Shown in pieces: positions 34,930 through 48,200 of a DNA stretch of 64,000 nucleotides. The stretch's first letter is position 1; every line of letters begins with the position of its first letter. The notes beneath the pieces were generated by a model. The model saw only the letters and a program-made list of their open reading frames with translations. It had not been told where the DNA came from and searched no databases. Position numbers and translations under genes: made by a program. The DNA is from Capitulum mitella (taxonomy: Eukaryota > Arthropoda > Thecostraca > Pollicipedomorpha > Pollicipedidae), in the NCBI GenBank assembly GCA_030062745.1, contig CP099841.1:10606970-10670969 (forward strand). The letters run 5' to 3'.

Positions 34930-35291
34930 TGTCGTGTGGTCATGACATTTTTAAGTTTGGTCGTGTTGTCCATCAAAACTAGTCGAGTCAGTCATTCATC
35001 ATGGTCGAACATGCCTTGGGCGGGTACCCCGTCTCGTAAATGCATGGTCAGTCGCCAAGATAAAGTCGTCGTCGTGGCACCAGTGTAGTGTACGGGACGA
35101 AGCGTACAATCTTTCTGTAGACAAGTAAACCAGTACATTGTATTGGTGTTTTTTAAGTCATTGGTCCAGTCCCAAAGGTTGTTCTTCATCAAAAGGCTAG
35201 CTGTGTAAGAGGACGTCGTCTGGTTTTCGTAAAATAATCTCAAGTTGTTTTGACGTGGTTTTGAAGCTTCCTTGTTCATAAAAATTGTCAT
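34930..35291 (-). pseudogene. Penelope-like element, GIY-YIG endonuclease end (minus copy)
   Basis: Minus-strand translation gives FTCLQKDCTLRP..YTGATTTTLSWRLTMHL, the GIY-YIG-type endonuclease of Penelope-like elements. It has the Cys pair and the S..RL..H helix; YTG takes the place of YIG. It continues to about 34,930 with a tail that closely matches the tail of the plus copy (shared ACTAAACTTAAAAATGTC-type sequence and GAGGCACTGTT). The RT part is absent, so this is a 5'-truncated copy. Its 5' edge abuts the plus-strand RT at 35,295. Confidence 0.8.
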
Positions 35292-35294
35292 GCT

Positions 35295-36700
35295 TTGGTG
35301 TTTTTTTTTTCGTTCTCAACCTTCAACGTCACGAATCCAACGTACAAAAGCATCAAGCGTTTGAACGGCCTCTTGCCTCCGTATGTCAACAAAGAATACT
35401 CCCTGGTATGGACTGAGGATTTCATGGACATTTTGGGAGCAAAGAAACCACAGTGCCTCCTTGCTTTGGATAGTTAAGATCTGTTTACTAATATTCCTGT
35501 CAAAAAAACTATTGACGTAATTCTTGGTCGGGTGTATAGTCACGCAAATTTGCCACCTCTCAAAATGCCCAAGGAAATTCTCAGGAGTCTACTTGAAGTT
35601 TATGCCATGGAAGCGCCATTCCGCTCACCGTATGGTCAACTGCTTTGACGGGTTGATGGTGTAGCAACTAGTAGGTCCGTTTTTTTGCAAACTTTTACAT
35701 GGGCTATATTGAATCGGAAGTGTTAGTGAATGATGGCGACGTGCTGGCCCCACACATGTATTGTCGATATGTTGATGACGTTTCTGTTGATGTCTGAATT
35801 GAGGATCATGTTGAGAAGCTATGACGCTGTTTGGAACGAAAATCCGTACTAAAACTCACTTTTGGATTAGTCACTGACCACGGAATTCCCTTTCTGGACG
35901 TTTTCATTAATGCTCCAGATGGCACCTTCCGGACGGCGGTCAACAGAAAACAAGACACAGGACAATGCATGACTGACGACGGTGAATTTCCCAACAGGTA
36001 CAAAATCAGTGTTATCCGAGCCGCGCTCCCAGTAACTGCTGGGATAAGATATGTCTTAACGTAGAACTCGACGGAATACGACGAATTTTTAGTCAACAAC
36101 GGTTACTCAAACTCTGATGTTGACAAAGAAATTCACCGACACATGCCGACTTTTATGAACAATAAATCTTCAGAACCACGCGAAAGCAAGCATAGATTGC
36201 GTTACTAAAACCAAATAACGTCCTCGTACAAAATTAATGGGAAAGTTTTACAAAACATGAAATGCATGTTCATTCTAAAAATTCTGGAACCAAAGTACAA
36301 CTTATCGTTTATTACAAAAGTAAAACAGTGGCAAATCATTTGATGAAGAACAGCCTTTCGGACCAGAGTAATGACTTAAAAGCACCAACGTAGAGCACCA
36401 GTTTACATGTCCACACGAAGACTGTGGGCTTCGTCCCGTCGTCCGTTAGTCTACGTTGGTACCACGACATTGTCCTTATCTAGGCGACTGACCATGCTTT
36501 ACGAGACGTGGAACCCGCTCATCACATGTTAGACTGTGACGAACGACGTATTCGACAAGTCCTGACGGACACGACTAAACTTAAAAATGTCGTGACGACA
36601 GGCGCCTCGCAATCGCCGAGGCACTGTTTGTACATTCATTAAGGCTCTATTTAACACGCATACTGGAAGGAGTGGGCATTTTTGTTCCTCCACCGCCCTG
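35295..36700 (+). pseudogene. Penelope-like retroelement: RT plus GIY-YIG endonuclease (plus copy)
   Basis: Plus strand, left to right: RT motif A region LALDS-stop-DLFTNIPV (near 35,465), EAPFRSPYGQLL, the catalytic YVDD box (35,768-35,779), IPFLDVFINAPDGTF and RYKISVIRAA (to about 36,060), then NNGYSNSDVDKEI. A GIY-YIG segment follows at about 36,390-36,520, with FTCPHEDCGLRP and YVGTTTLSLSRRLTM in two frames. This RT-then-EN order is the Penelope-like architecture. In-frame stops within motif A, after QLL and after the YVDD box, plus frame changes, show that it is inactive although the catalytic box survives. Confidence 0.85.
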
Positions 36701-37109
36701 TTTTTCTTGAAAATCTCGAGAACGGATCGGAGCTGGTCACTGCTACTCCCACTCCCATGATGGAAATCATGTTGAAGTGTCATCATGTGACCTAGCATTA
36801 CTTCTAATGTTGGCGTGACACGGTTGCATGTCCTTTTCGGCACCGTGTCCTATATAAATCTACATGACCCATGTATTATATTCGCGAATAGTACCAAAAA
36901 ACGACGCATGTTCGCACTGCTGCCGAAGAGGCGAAAATATGCATGCAAAGGTTCACTTATGGCGTCATACCTCAGTGACCTGCCCGAGCATGGAAATGGT
37001 TTTGTCAAAATATGTGAAACTGATTGACGGACGTATACTGAAAGTTTGGTCGGGCTGGACGATAGAACAGACGTTTATGTATATAAACAAACACACATAC
37101 ACACACACA
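36701..37109 (+). mobile_element. 3' non-coding part of the Penelope-like element
   Basis: Positions 36,764-36,990 match the reverse complement of 24,120-24,350, so this stretch belongs to a repeated unit, most simply the 3' region of the element just upstream. Confidence 0.5.

Positions 37110-37166
<57 letters not shown>
37110..37166. repeat. (AC)n/(AT)n microsatellite
   Basis: A short AC-rich run (from about 37,090) leads into about 25 AT dinucleotides. Confidence 0.95.
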
Positions 37167-37169
<3 letters not shown>

Positions 37170-37460
37170 AGTGTGATTAAATATGACAGCGAAGCTAGTT
37201 GTTATTGTTTTTTTCCGTAAGCTTTCCGTTCTCCGTACAATCTTCCGCTTTTTTCCTTCAGGCAAAAAAGCAGTCCTCCGAACTTTTTTTGCCGGAAGGA
37301 AGACAGCAAATCTATATGGACCTTTTAGAACGGTTCACCAAATGCATCGCGGGGCCATGTCAGGTCACGCCATAGGTAGGTGCCAAAACAAAATGAAATA
37401 CAGCATTATTTGTGAAAGATCGTACACTAACAGCAGAGGGCAATTATCCCGCCCCCGACT
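37167..37460. repeat. Copy of the repeat unit found at 24,427-24,570
   Basis: 37,325-37,450 matches 24,427-24,570 in direct orientation. Shared phrases are CGGTTCAC.AAATGCA, CATGTCAGGTCA and GAAAGATCGT.CA. The unit upstream of it is inverted between the two loci. Confidence 0.6.
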
Positions 37461-39098
37461 GGCGGTTGGCGCCAACGATGCCCGACTGGGGGTTGACGGT
37501 CCCCTCCCCCTAATTCACTAACGTTGGTCGCACGATGAAGATAAACACACCGTTGGAGAGCTCGTGACAAGTAGAGCTCGAAACTGGTCACTTTTTTAGT
37601 TTTGTATAATATGTAAGCCATTTTCGCCCTTAATGTTTTTTTTCGCAGCCGACTGCATGATACCGAGAAACGGCCTGGACCTCAAGGGCTATGATTAATC
37701 AAGTCTAGGTAAAGACACCAACGAACAGGTAAAAGTCCGTAGACGCCAGTACGCGTCTAATTTCCCTTATTTGTTTAATCTATTCGCCGTAACGTGAGTT
37801 AAAGACATCGCGAACATGGACACAAGTGCGTAGCTTTTACATGCAAACAATCGGAAACATTTTCGCCGGAAACCCATTTTGAAAGGATTTTCTCCGTCGG
37901 ATGGCCCGATGACCCTCAGGTCCTTCGTCAGGACCGCTCGACGCGTTGCCCTTCACTCTGTGCATGCCAGTCTGGGAGGCCTCCTGCAAACGTCCTGTCG
38001 ACCTCACGTCCTTCGTCTTTCTGCTTGACTGATCATCAAACTCGGCTACTTGCAGTCTGCATTCATTTTAAGCTGTTCGTGTATAGTCATAGTTGTTCTT
38101 GTTTTGCGTTTACATTTCTTCGTTTGCAGTTGTTGTCTTGCGACCGCGGATTAATAACCGGCCTGCTTTATGAAAAAATACGAGCGTATTTTTTGGAACC
38201 GACACCGAGGCAGACTCGGTTGGGTTTTGATGCGGCAGAGTCAGCGCAGTTTGTTCCAACGATCCGCACTGATTTCGCCCCAAACAAGAATCAGTGGAAT
38301 GGGGCCGTCAGCCGTTTACCCTGTCCGGGCCACATCGAGGTCAAATGGTCAGCGCGAGTTCATGGGGTCCTGGTCGGGCCCGAATGGCGATGCCCCATCC
38401 GGCACATTCATGCGACTCGGACCTAGCCAAACCGCTAGCTGGATAATTGTCATAAGAACAACATCGAGGTCAGTGTGAAATTTGTGTTGGTTATGTGCGC
38501 ACTGGCATCCCAGCTGCTTTGCGTCTGATGTCGCAGACGGGATTCAGCGCGAGCTGACAGCCGGTGTGACGTGGGCGTGGTTGTGGCGTTCCCCACGCGC
38601 CAGTGCCAAATTAGGGCCCGTTCCATCCCACCTGACCATGGCGCTGCACATCAAGAACAACCACTATGAAAATTTAACCTTAGGAAGACTTCGCTTGAAT
38701 GTTCAGTTTGCAAGCTGCCCTGGTAATTTCAGAATCCGTGATAAACCTGAACTCTACCAGACGCTTAAACTCAGATGTGAGGGTTAGCATGACTTTTATA
38801 TGTGGTTGGAATTGAATAGATTGTGGTGAAGAAGACACTCATGACTGTTTTCACCAAGATCCGCAAAACCAAACTTCATATTAGCTAGGGCAGACAGTCT
38901 AGCCACAAACTGGATGCTTTGACTGTCCGATGCCGTGATAGAAGGTAATGATCTTCTGATGGAGGATGAATAGCAGAGCCAGCCGACCAAGATGCCGTCG
39001 ATGTGGTGCGTCTGTTAGGGAGCAGACATGTTTGCACTCGACATTTCAGATGGCGTGTTCCGACGCTTTTTAGAAACCTGGACAGCCTGGTCTTGATA
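37461..39098 (+). promoter_or_regulatory. Upstream region of the CRAL-TRIO gene (promoter not resolved)
   Basis: No TATA box or initiator can be fixed. A GC-rich stretch at 38,540-38,650 contains TGACGTGGGCGTGG, which resembles CRE and GC-box sequences. An ATG in good context at 38,639-38,641 opens a 49-codon frame ending in TAG at 38,785-38,787; it is unrecognised and could be an upstream ORF. These are suggestions only. Confidence 0.25.
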
Positions 39099-39267
39099 AT
39101 GGCAGAGTGTTCAGGAAATACGGTCGGCGACGAATGGGCCGGGGACTGTTTCTGCGAGGTCTACGAAGAGCTGACACCTGAGCTGAAGAAAAAGGCCGAG
39201 GAAGAGCTCCACGAAAAGGAAGAGTGGCGACAAAGGGACATAGCTGCTCTCAGAGACATCGTTGCAG
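39099..39267 (+). CDS. CRAL-TRIO gene exon 1 (residues 1-56, phase 1 out)
   Basis: It encodes MAECSGNTVGDEW.. and an acidic/basic helix (ELTPELKKKAEEELHEKEEWRQRDIAALRDIVA), typical of the N-terminus of this family. The donor is GCAG/GTAGGG at 39,268. One base is left over and joins exon 2 to make an Asp codon. Confidence 0.82.
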
Positions 39268-42200
39268 GTAGGGCACTGTGCTACGTGGGGAGAAACCCCT
39301 ACAGACATTGATATTTAGTGAATGGTTCAAGAACTATGTAAATTCCATTGCTATTGCCTATATGTTGATTACAAAAATGGCACGCTCAGAACCCATCCAT
39401 TGTGATATGTGAGCATCATGTGGCAATACTTCTCGGTCTTTGGATTTGTTTTGTCGATCGAAGTGTTTGATTTTGATTGACTTTCAGTGGTTGTAGCAGA
39501 ACAGCTGGCTTGTTTCATCGTTTTCCTGTAGGTTTTCGCGCTTCGCTGGCGGACGCGCGGCCGGCCTTGCGGGCCTGGTGTCTTGTTACTCTTTTAAATT
39601 GTGTTGTGAGGTCTTCCTATATCGGCTGTCCTTTCTGTAACCAGCTGGTGACGTACTTCGCTCTCGGACGCACTGCTCACATTGGGGGCCGAATGTCCCG
39701 CTGTTCATTTAAAATGTTCTGTTTGATCATTGCCGGCTTGAGATTTTAGTTGCAGTTAATCGAACGGGACCCTGCATTGATCTCAGTTAGCGTTGGCTCT
39801 AGCCGGCCGTGAGCTCGTTTTTCGCCCCTAGGCTGTTGCGCTTGACGTTCAGGCACGCTACCCGTTTTGCGGACTGTGGCCCCTTTTGGATTTCTCTGAT
39901 GTCATGTTATTCAAAATCGAAGGAGGTAAAAGAGTACTTTGCACGCATTTAGCGAGTGAAATTTCATACTGCTATGTATACATGGCGGTCGCTCGGAAAA
40001 GTTCAGATTGGGATGTTTGTCATTCAGTCAGTTAGTCAGTGTGTCCAAGCGTCTGACGTCGGAACGCGCCAGCCGATCGCGATACAAAGACACCATCGGG
40101 TGCGTCGACTCGGCGGACAGATTGTGGTGTGTTATTCGAAGCGGTTTGTGACGTGTGCCACACGGTGCGACCCGGGCCTGTGCGGAATTCAGTTGATGAC
40201 GGGTACAGGTCGAACGGCGGGCGCTGTTGACTCAAGAATTGGTGACTGCATGGGCCTCACTTGCGAATACTCGCTTTTGTGGTTGGCACCCACGTGCGAT
40301 CGCCACGTGCGACCCACGTGGCGATCCACAGGCATGTGTTCTGAGGGCAGTCGATGACCTTCGAGTACTCTCAAAAGTGACAGGCGGCTTGAATTTGGTG
40401 GGTAGATGGAGCATCACTAGGGTTATCCGACGACACCGAGGCCGTGCTTCCCCTCCCCGTGGTGTGTACAGCAGTGTTGGGAACCTGGTTTTTCTTCCTG
40501 GTGCCGGAGTACAAATTCTCTTTTGGAGCATAAAATGTCATGCGTTTATGTGAGAAACATGGACTAACTAGCATATGTGGCCGGCAGGAGCGGATCCAGT
40601 GGCTCCGTTTGGGAGGGGGGGGGGGGCAAACCAGTTTCCTGGGTCCACATGGTAGATCAGCGGAGTTGTTGACCGGAGGGGAGGCGGCTGGCCGTGGGTT
40701 CGGAGTGTACTTCAGCGGCCGAGTATGAATGGTAAACCATCAACCGGGGTGGGGGGTGGGGGGGCAGTGACACTGGGCAACTTCAAATCCTGGTTGAGTA
40801 GGAATTCCCATGTCGTTTGGGGAAGGGGGCAAGTGACCATTTTAGAGTGCAAAATTTTTGTTGGAGTATAAATTTTTTGGTGCTCCTTGACACCAGAAAG
40901 CGACAGTTTTTCCAACATTGGTGTACAGTGGATCGTTTGTCTGCGTCTTCTTTCTTTTCTTACTAAAGACGAAAATAGCAAGAAGAAAATATGAAACGTG
41001 AAAATAAACTGGCCGAAATTCGAGAAGTTTTTAGTTTTTGAAGAAGGAGGGTAGATTTGTCCTCGCACCTTCCTTGGCGAACTTCTGGCTACGATTATAA
41101 CAGCACATGACCAAAGTTAAAAGTCGTATCCGTGTCCATTTTTTTAGAGACAGTATGTCAATGCATTTGATTTGTAGTTACCGGCCTAATCGCGCATTAG
41201 AGATGTTATATTATCCGTCAGGTGATAGGTACATTCCATTTTGTGCGATGATCTTATCTTTTTCTGCTTCATACCGTGGGACCGTGGCATTAAGAAACGT
41301 CCCGCAAACCGTCACTCATCATCCTCGACCTCTGTCTTGTGAACGTGTTCAACGACTAGAGATATCCTGCAATTAGTGCAGCTTCCACGCTGCTTTCGGT
41401 GAGGTTAGTGTGTCAGCGACCACAATTTTAGGAAACGCATATGGAACACCTGTGCCCACATTTCCAGAAGGTCATGATTTGTTGGATCCCGAGTCCAGAG
41501 CCTGGCTGGTGCCTTCATCGCACCAAGAGACGTCGGGATCTGTGTGTTAAGAGAATCGCTTTGTCTTCGTACTTGTCATCCATATCATTTCTCTCACCCG
41601 ATTCGATGTCGTTTTGCAGGCGCATTTCCCAATCTCTAGTTGTTACCTTGTATTTTTTGCAGATGATCCTGAGTTGAAGTCGAGATTGGATGATGATTTT
41701 CTGCTCAGATTTCTACGAGCCCGAAAGTTCGATTACGACTGCAGCTTTCAAATGGTAAATGATAGATACCCATTCCGAGCTCACGTATGGTACGTGGTAT
41801 TCATATCGTGGGTCCTCCCTCTGGCCTATTTTTTAAGCGGAACGTTTGCGTCATGTTTGCCGTGATGTTGGCGTCGAAACGTTTGATATGGTGTTTTTTG
41901 ACATACTCTGTCCTATTTGTGCAGATCTCCGTAGCGTTGATTTCACGATCCGTGTTTTTTTCTGCCGGATGCATCCTCCATTTTCCATTCCTCTGTTAAT
42001 GGAAAAGTATCAGGAATTACAGTAATAAACTAGAATATCAGGGACTATAAATGAAGTAAAATATTACGTTCGCTGCGTACATTTCAATCACTTCCGGAAA
42101 ACTCCGAAGCCAGAAATACCTTTATTATTAGCATCGATGGAGTATCGTCTGCTGTGACTGCTGTGGCAAAAAATGGCGACCGGTGTCGGCGCCCCGGCCG

Positions 42201-45200
42201 GCGGTCATATTGCTCTGCGTCCCGGCTGATGTCTGCGTGATCCGGCTGGCTCACTCCAGTCCGAAAGGCGTCACCATGACGCGGCAGACCGCATCCTGCC
42301 GCGCTGTTGCCAGTCAGCTCCCGACGCAGCCTGCTGCCGAGGCCGGCACAGGGCCAGCGGCAAACCGATGTGGGCGTTCTCCGCGGCTGTAGCGGTACTG
42401 TCTGAGTCGTGGTCTGACGTCCCTGGGGTCTCCTCAGCTGTGGCGATGCTGTCTGACGCGTGGTCTGACGTCCCTTTGGGTCCCTGAGCCTGACCATGGC
42501 TGTCTGACGCGTGGTCTGACGTCCCTGTGGTCCCCAGTTGCAGCAGTACTATCGCACCCGCGCCCAGAATCGGCACCTCTTCGACAGTTTGCGGCCGTCG
42601 GCGTACGTGGACGCCTTCCAGCACAACCTTCAGCTGGTGCTGCCGCAGAGGGACCGCAACGGCTGCCGCATCTTCGTCTTCCGGCCGGGTGAGTGCCGGT
42701 CCGCGGGAGCGCTCCTCTCCTGCTTCACTTGAAGACCCCGTCTCGGACTGGGTCAGGGACTCAGTCGCAGTGGCATGCGCGCAGCACAGTTGTCTTCACT
42801 TCCGTCGCGGTTATCAGGGCCGCTCTGTCGGTAAAGTTGAGTCGTCAGATGCACGTCGTGTGATGTTGAATATCGGAACTTCTTTGTGTGCGGCAACTTT
42901 GGTATGTAGTTCCTAGTTTGCTTGTACGTGTACGCGTTGAATATTTATAGCTGTTGGTGAGCGCCACAGCGTTCCCTTGGCAGTAATAATGCACAGTCCG
43001 CAAAACGTGCCCTCTTCGAATAATGTGGCCTACGTACAACAGGCAGTAAGTCGTCGAACTTCGATGCTGCCCCTCTCGTCTGATGGTTCTTGTTTAACCT
43101 TGGCAGGGGCCTGGGATCCGTCCACTTGCAGTATGGACGACATTTTCTGTACCAACGTCCTCTGTTTGGAGCATGTAGCCCGCGAACAAGCTACTCAGGT
43201 GAGCAGGGCATTCAACAAATTTTTGTCCCTGCCCCACCGACGTCTGTCTGGTGGCCCCACTGGTGGTGTGCTGACATATGTCTCCTGGCCCTGCTGGCGG
43301 TGTGTTGACGTCGATCTCCTGGCCTTGACAGTATTCAGGCGCCAGGAAGACTAGATCAGGTTCCAGACGATAAGAGCTGTCACTGTGACGTCTTTACTAT
43401 CCATTGAAAGTGTCCAGAAATCAATGGAATAGGTGGCATCTTGTAAATGTTCGTGCTGCCTCTTAACCCTATTCCCGGAGGGCTAGCGGTATGGCCGATC
43501 CCCGGCATGGGAGGGGGGGGGGCGGATTCGGCCTGAGATCTCGAGAACTACTCCTTCGATTTCATTGCAACAAACGGCAATCGATTTGCCTTGACGTAAA
43601 CTACATTTTTGTAAAAAGAGCTCTCAAAATTTTGTAAAGGGTGGATATAGCGGGCGAAAAAGTCAAAATTTGCGATATTTTTTTAGCTTTTGTAACTTCG
43701 TTGTTTATGGACCTATTTTGTTGAAATTGGCATGAATCGAGAGATTATGGATGGGACTTTTACCATTGGTCCAAACATTTGGAATTTTGGGAAAATTCAC
43801 AGGCGTTCACAGTATTTCAAAAATAGGAGGATTTGTTTTTGAGCAGCTGAATGAACAAAAAAGGCAAAAGCACTTTTTGGGCTTCTGCTAGTCATGTCAT
43901 GCCAAAGAAGTACAAATCGTTTTACAGTGTTTGTATAATGTTAGCATAGGCAGTGCCAGGAACATGAAAAAGGGTGAACTGTCATGGTCACATGTTTTTC
44001 AGATTAACTTGTGACCTTTGACCTTAAATGACCTCCAGTGACCTTGGAGCCACTTGGAATGATCTCTTGTACATTTAATATTATCCGTAAACTTTTTCAG
44101 TCATTTGCATTCACTATTTCAAAAATTCCTTGTTACGACTATTGTGATATAGGGTATGCGCACTGACATTTTAGGTCATAGCTCCGTGACCCGACGTGAT
44201 ATCAAGCTGCAACTTGAAACACAAGTAGAGGGCACCATTCTACGTCATATGTGCTCCGGGTTTAACATTTGAAAAATAGCGCCGAAATTATTACCATAAA
44301 ACCAAATTTTGACTTTTCACCTTGACCTGACCTTATAAATTGACCTCAGACGAACAAAATTGTATTTGCATGTTGCCCAACTATTTATCTGTACATCAAT
44401 GCAACGTTTTAAGTTCTATCTGAAAAATGTTATTTTTAGCAGGCATTTTCCTTTTACCCTCAACATGGCCAAAAATGGCCTGAGGTGCCTCCCAAAAAAT
44501 GTTGCCTAGCTCCACCCCGTGAGCAAAATAGAATTTTAAGTTTTTACAGTACGTAGAAAGAATAGCTAGGAAAAGTGACGAAGTTTCGTGAGGCTGCGTC
44601 AGAAGGCCTGGAATTGGTAAGCAAAAAACCCGAGGGGGGCGGATTCAGCCACCCTGCCGGGAATAGGGTTAAATGTGTCGTGTGACAGATTGGCGGCTTG
44701 TACGACATTGGGCAGTCTTACGCCGCAAATGTTGCAAAAATGTTGAATGTTTAAGTCAGTGCGATTGATTTGCGGGGTAAAGCTCGTTGTAAAATGACTT
44801 TCCAGAATGCATTTGTTCGTCCGATTTTAAAGAATAGTTTGTATTGTTCCATTTAGCCATTCAGTCGCAGCTCTGCTGTATCTGCCCAAGTTTAATGGAT
44901 TTTTTAGGTTTCATTAGCCACTCTCTCAGCTTTACCGTTCTGAACGCAGGCTTCATGCCCCCGTTCTTTGCATCTCATGTTTCTTATTGACTGTAAGCTG
45001 CAGAACTGCGGCAGTTATTTCGTTCGCCTATGATAAACGAGAATGTGGCCGTGTACTATCATCACAGCGTAATTACGGTGCGCTGTGACAGGTGAGAACC
45101 ATGCTGTTCAGCGCTTATCTCATCCTATCTAGCGTACGGTCTACACATTCGAATGATGATCGGGTGGGGGTGTCCGCATAGTTAAACATGCAGTTTTCCG

Positions 45201-48200
45201 CAGCATAATACACAATGATGTTCCCATTTAAAGCAAGAAATTGACGCCAGTGGCATCAGTCTCCTTAAGGTATAAAAAACATGTTTTACAAAATGCTTGT
45301 TAATTAGTTTTCGTTAATTTCTTAATAACAAAATATAATTACGTGTAAGGCGTTTCGTGATGCGAATAGACCAAAAGAGGTTTGACGTCGTATTAAATTG
45401 GGAATATGCTGGCTGGCCCAGTGAGATGCGAGAGGGGAAATATCTGTGCATTTTTTAGTCACGCAAATGATTTTCAGCGAGTTTGCATGCTTGCCTGCCA
45501 GTTGATTACCGTGGACGATCCCTGACGCGCGCTATGCTGATATACTGTACTGCGCCCAGGTTTGTGGCGTTGTTGCCATACAAGATTTCACGGGGTTCGG
45601 ATTCCACCAGATGAGGCACTTCACGACTGAACACATACGAAGGATGATCTCAATACTTCAGGTGAGTGAAATAGTTGTTCACTTCTGGCTAGGTGTACCC
45701 ATTGGATTGTGTTCGGCACAAGGTTTGCGAAGACAAAAAGTTAAACGCTCACTGAAGCTAGTGACGTAGGACGTTTTAATGAAAATGTATCAGATTTCTG
45801 CGCTGCATGCTACAAATGTACCAACCTGTATGTAGAAGTATTTCGATTTTGGACGAAATAAGTAAGGAAAGATTCTGAAAAAGCTTGAGGAACATTTCTT
45901 TTGTTTTTTTTTAACTTTTTCTATCGTTAGATAAGTTCTGCTATTTATATTTTGCTTTGGCGTTTAGGGCTTACACTAGACTTCACATTTTACAGATTCT
46001 TCCAAATTTGTGTGTCACGACCGTCAAAGCTTATACTTTATCCCCATTGACAAATGAGCAGCCTTGATTGTTTACATTTGATTTCTGAGGAAAAGTGGTG
46101 GTGTCATGGTTTCGTAAGAGTCTGCTGCGGTGCTGTCCTGCATGGTTGAAGTCGTGGTGGTTGTCGGGCATCGACAATGAGTCTTATATGTGTTATGTTG
46201 AGAGATTTTTGTTTGTTTCGTATTACAACAGAAAAGTAAGCCCTATTCCAGATTGTACCCCAAATTTGACGGGAAACCAGTCTGTGGTTTCTACTCTTTT
46301 CTAGATATCGCAACCATTGTTGAAATCTTGTTGATAAAATGGCAAATTATCCGAAATGGGACCGCCCAGCGTGGGATTTAACAACGGAATCAACAAGAGA
46401 AAGCTTGTTCACTTGTTGGAAGGTCTGCAAAATCACGTTTACAAATTGTGAGTGGCGCTAAAAGCTGTGTGAAACGGACGTTGACACCATTCACGTACTA
46501 TTCAGCAGCAGCATCAAAACATGTCCTGGTATTATGTCGTAGTTCTGCTGTGCAGTATCGTGATTGGTGGTATACCCTGATTCCACATTGCTGATCATAA
46601 CGTCTTTCAGTTGCTTTTTTTTTCCTTTCTTATAACCGCTTGTCTTTTCCATGTAGCGGTTTGCTCTTGTTGCGGACTACGATTAAGTATTAGCCGTATT
46701 AGCCAAAGCCGTAGGTATGAGTGATATTAAGAACGATACTTCAGTTAATATATTAGCCACTTGCCTGGTTTTTGTCTGGTCTGGTTCAATTAATATACTA
46801 GCCACCTGATTAGCCACTGCTACTGCTAGACTATGTCACGTATCTGAATATTTCATGCCACAGTCTAGTGCGTTTAAAGTGGTTGAAACTTCCAAGAAAC
46901 GAAGAAGAACTGAGCCTAATAAAACTGTTATATGATTACCTAAACGAGAGACATCTAATTTCACGGAGTTTCTTAACTACACCTTTACGACCCCTTTACA
47001 ACCACCCCGTCCGATACAACGACTCGTTTTCGGTATGACCGCTTTCAATGCCGTCTTTCCCCCTACGGTGACGTTTGAAGGATCCGTTTACGTAAGTGGC
47101 CGTAACGGCAATGAAATATAACAGGTTTCGTATTATTGATGCCGATTCATTGAGCGTTCCGACCAAGACTACACCCTGAACTCGCAGCATCGTTTTGAAG
47201 TTGGTAATCGACATATACGCAAAAATTTGAACCGAGTGGCTCTAGTGTGTTCCACCGCAGACTGAGAATCGAGAGCCAACTTCGACCAGGAGATACGAAA
47301 TTGAACATATTACACACGTGTCAGGACACGACATGATTGTTTGCCGACAAACACACGTATCGTATTATTGACCTCATACTTTCCCCCATTGCATCACGTG
47401 AACTTGATTATACAAGCCTCCGATGTTTTTTATGCTTATGGCGTCTTGTCAGCGTGAGCTTCACTTGTTATCGGATATCGATAACGTGCTTTTAAATTGA
47501 ACTTTGTTCTTTTACGTCGCAGCTCACGTGTTGGTCTCAGCTTCCGTTCTCAGCGACCCCTTGATTTGTTCAGAAATCAGTTTTAGAGGGAGCCACTGAA
47601 GTGTTTCCCACTGACAAAGGCAGTAAACATGTTATATGCCAAAATATCTGGACTTTTGCCAGCAGCGTACGAAAGTTTTATTTACCTATGTTCCGAAAAA
47701 CGTTATCAGCAGCTGAGTAGTAATGTCATTACCCATGTAGCTATTGAAGTGCGTTGACGGAACGTTTGGAGTTTTTTTCCTTATGCTCAGAGATGGACAC
47801 TATTTAAATGCAGTCATTTGTAAGTAGTGTCGACAGCCTGAAATCATTTGATGTTCGTTGTAGGTATGTTTTTGCCAGAGTATTTGACAGCGCATTGAAA
47901 TATTGTTAATGCTTTCATTACAGATAGTTTTAAATAGTTCTCAAATATAATAATCATACACTGATTAAAATATCGGGCACAGTAAGTATCGTAACATATG
48001 ACATAATTCCAACCACGTTTCTGATTCAGTCGAGGTATGTGCAGAACAAAGTACCATTTTACGCAGTTTTTCTGCTCTGTCTGCGTCCCGTTTCAATGAA
48101 TGACTCCCTTGACGCCGAAAACCTGGTTCCCTGTGATGTGGCATGTGATATGCTTATGTGATTCCACGAAGGTGCTTTTCCATGCCAAGAGCTGCAGATG

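Noticed and set aside
39003..39098. Alternative upstream start (in-frame ATG at 39,003) for the CRAL-TRIO protein
   Set aside because: The extra 32 residues have no resemblance to the family's N-terminus, and the ATG at 39,099 has good context and gives a typical length. Not fully excluded.
42544..42546. Alternative exon 3 acceptors at the CAG CAG just downstream
   Set aside because: They would delete residues LQ or LQQ that fill the expected helix between FDYD and YYRTRA; the CCCCAG at 42,537 fits better.
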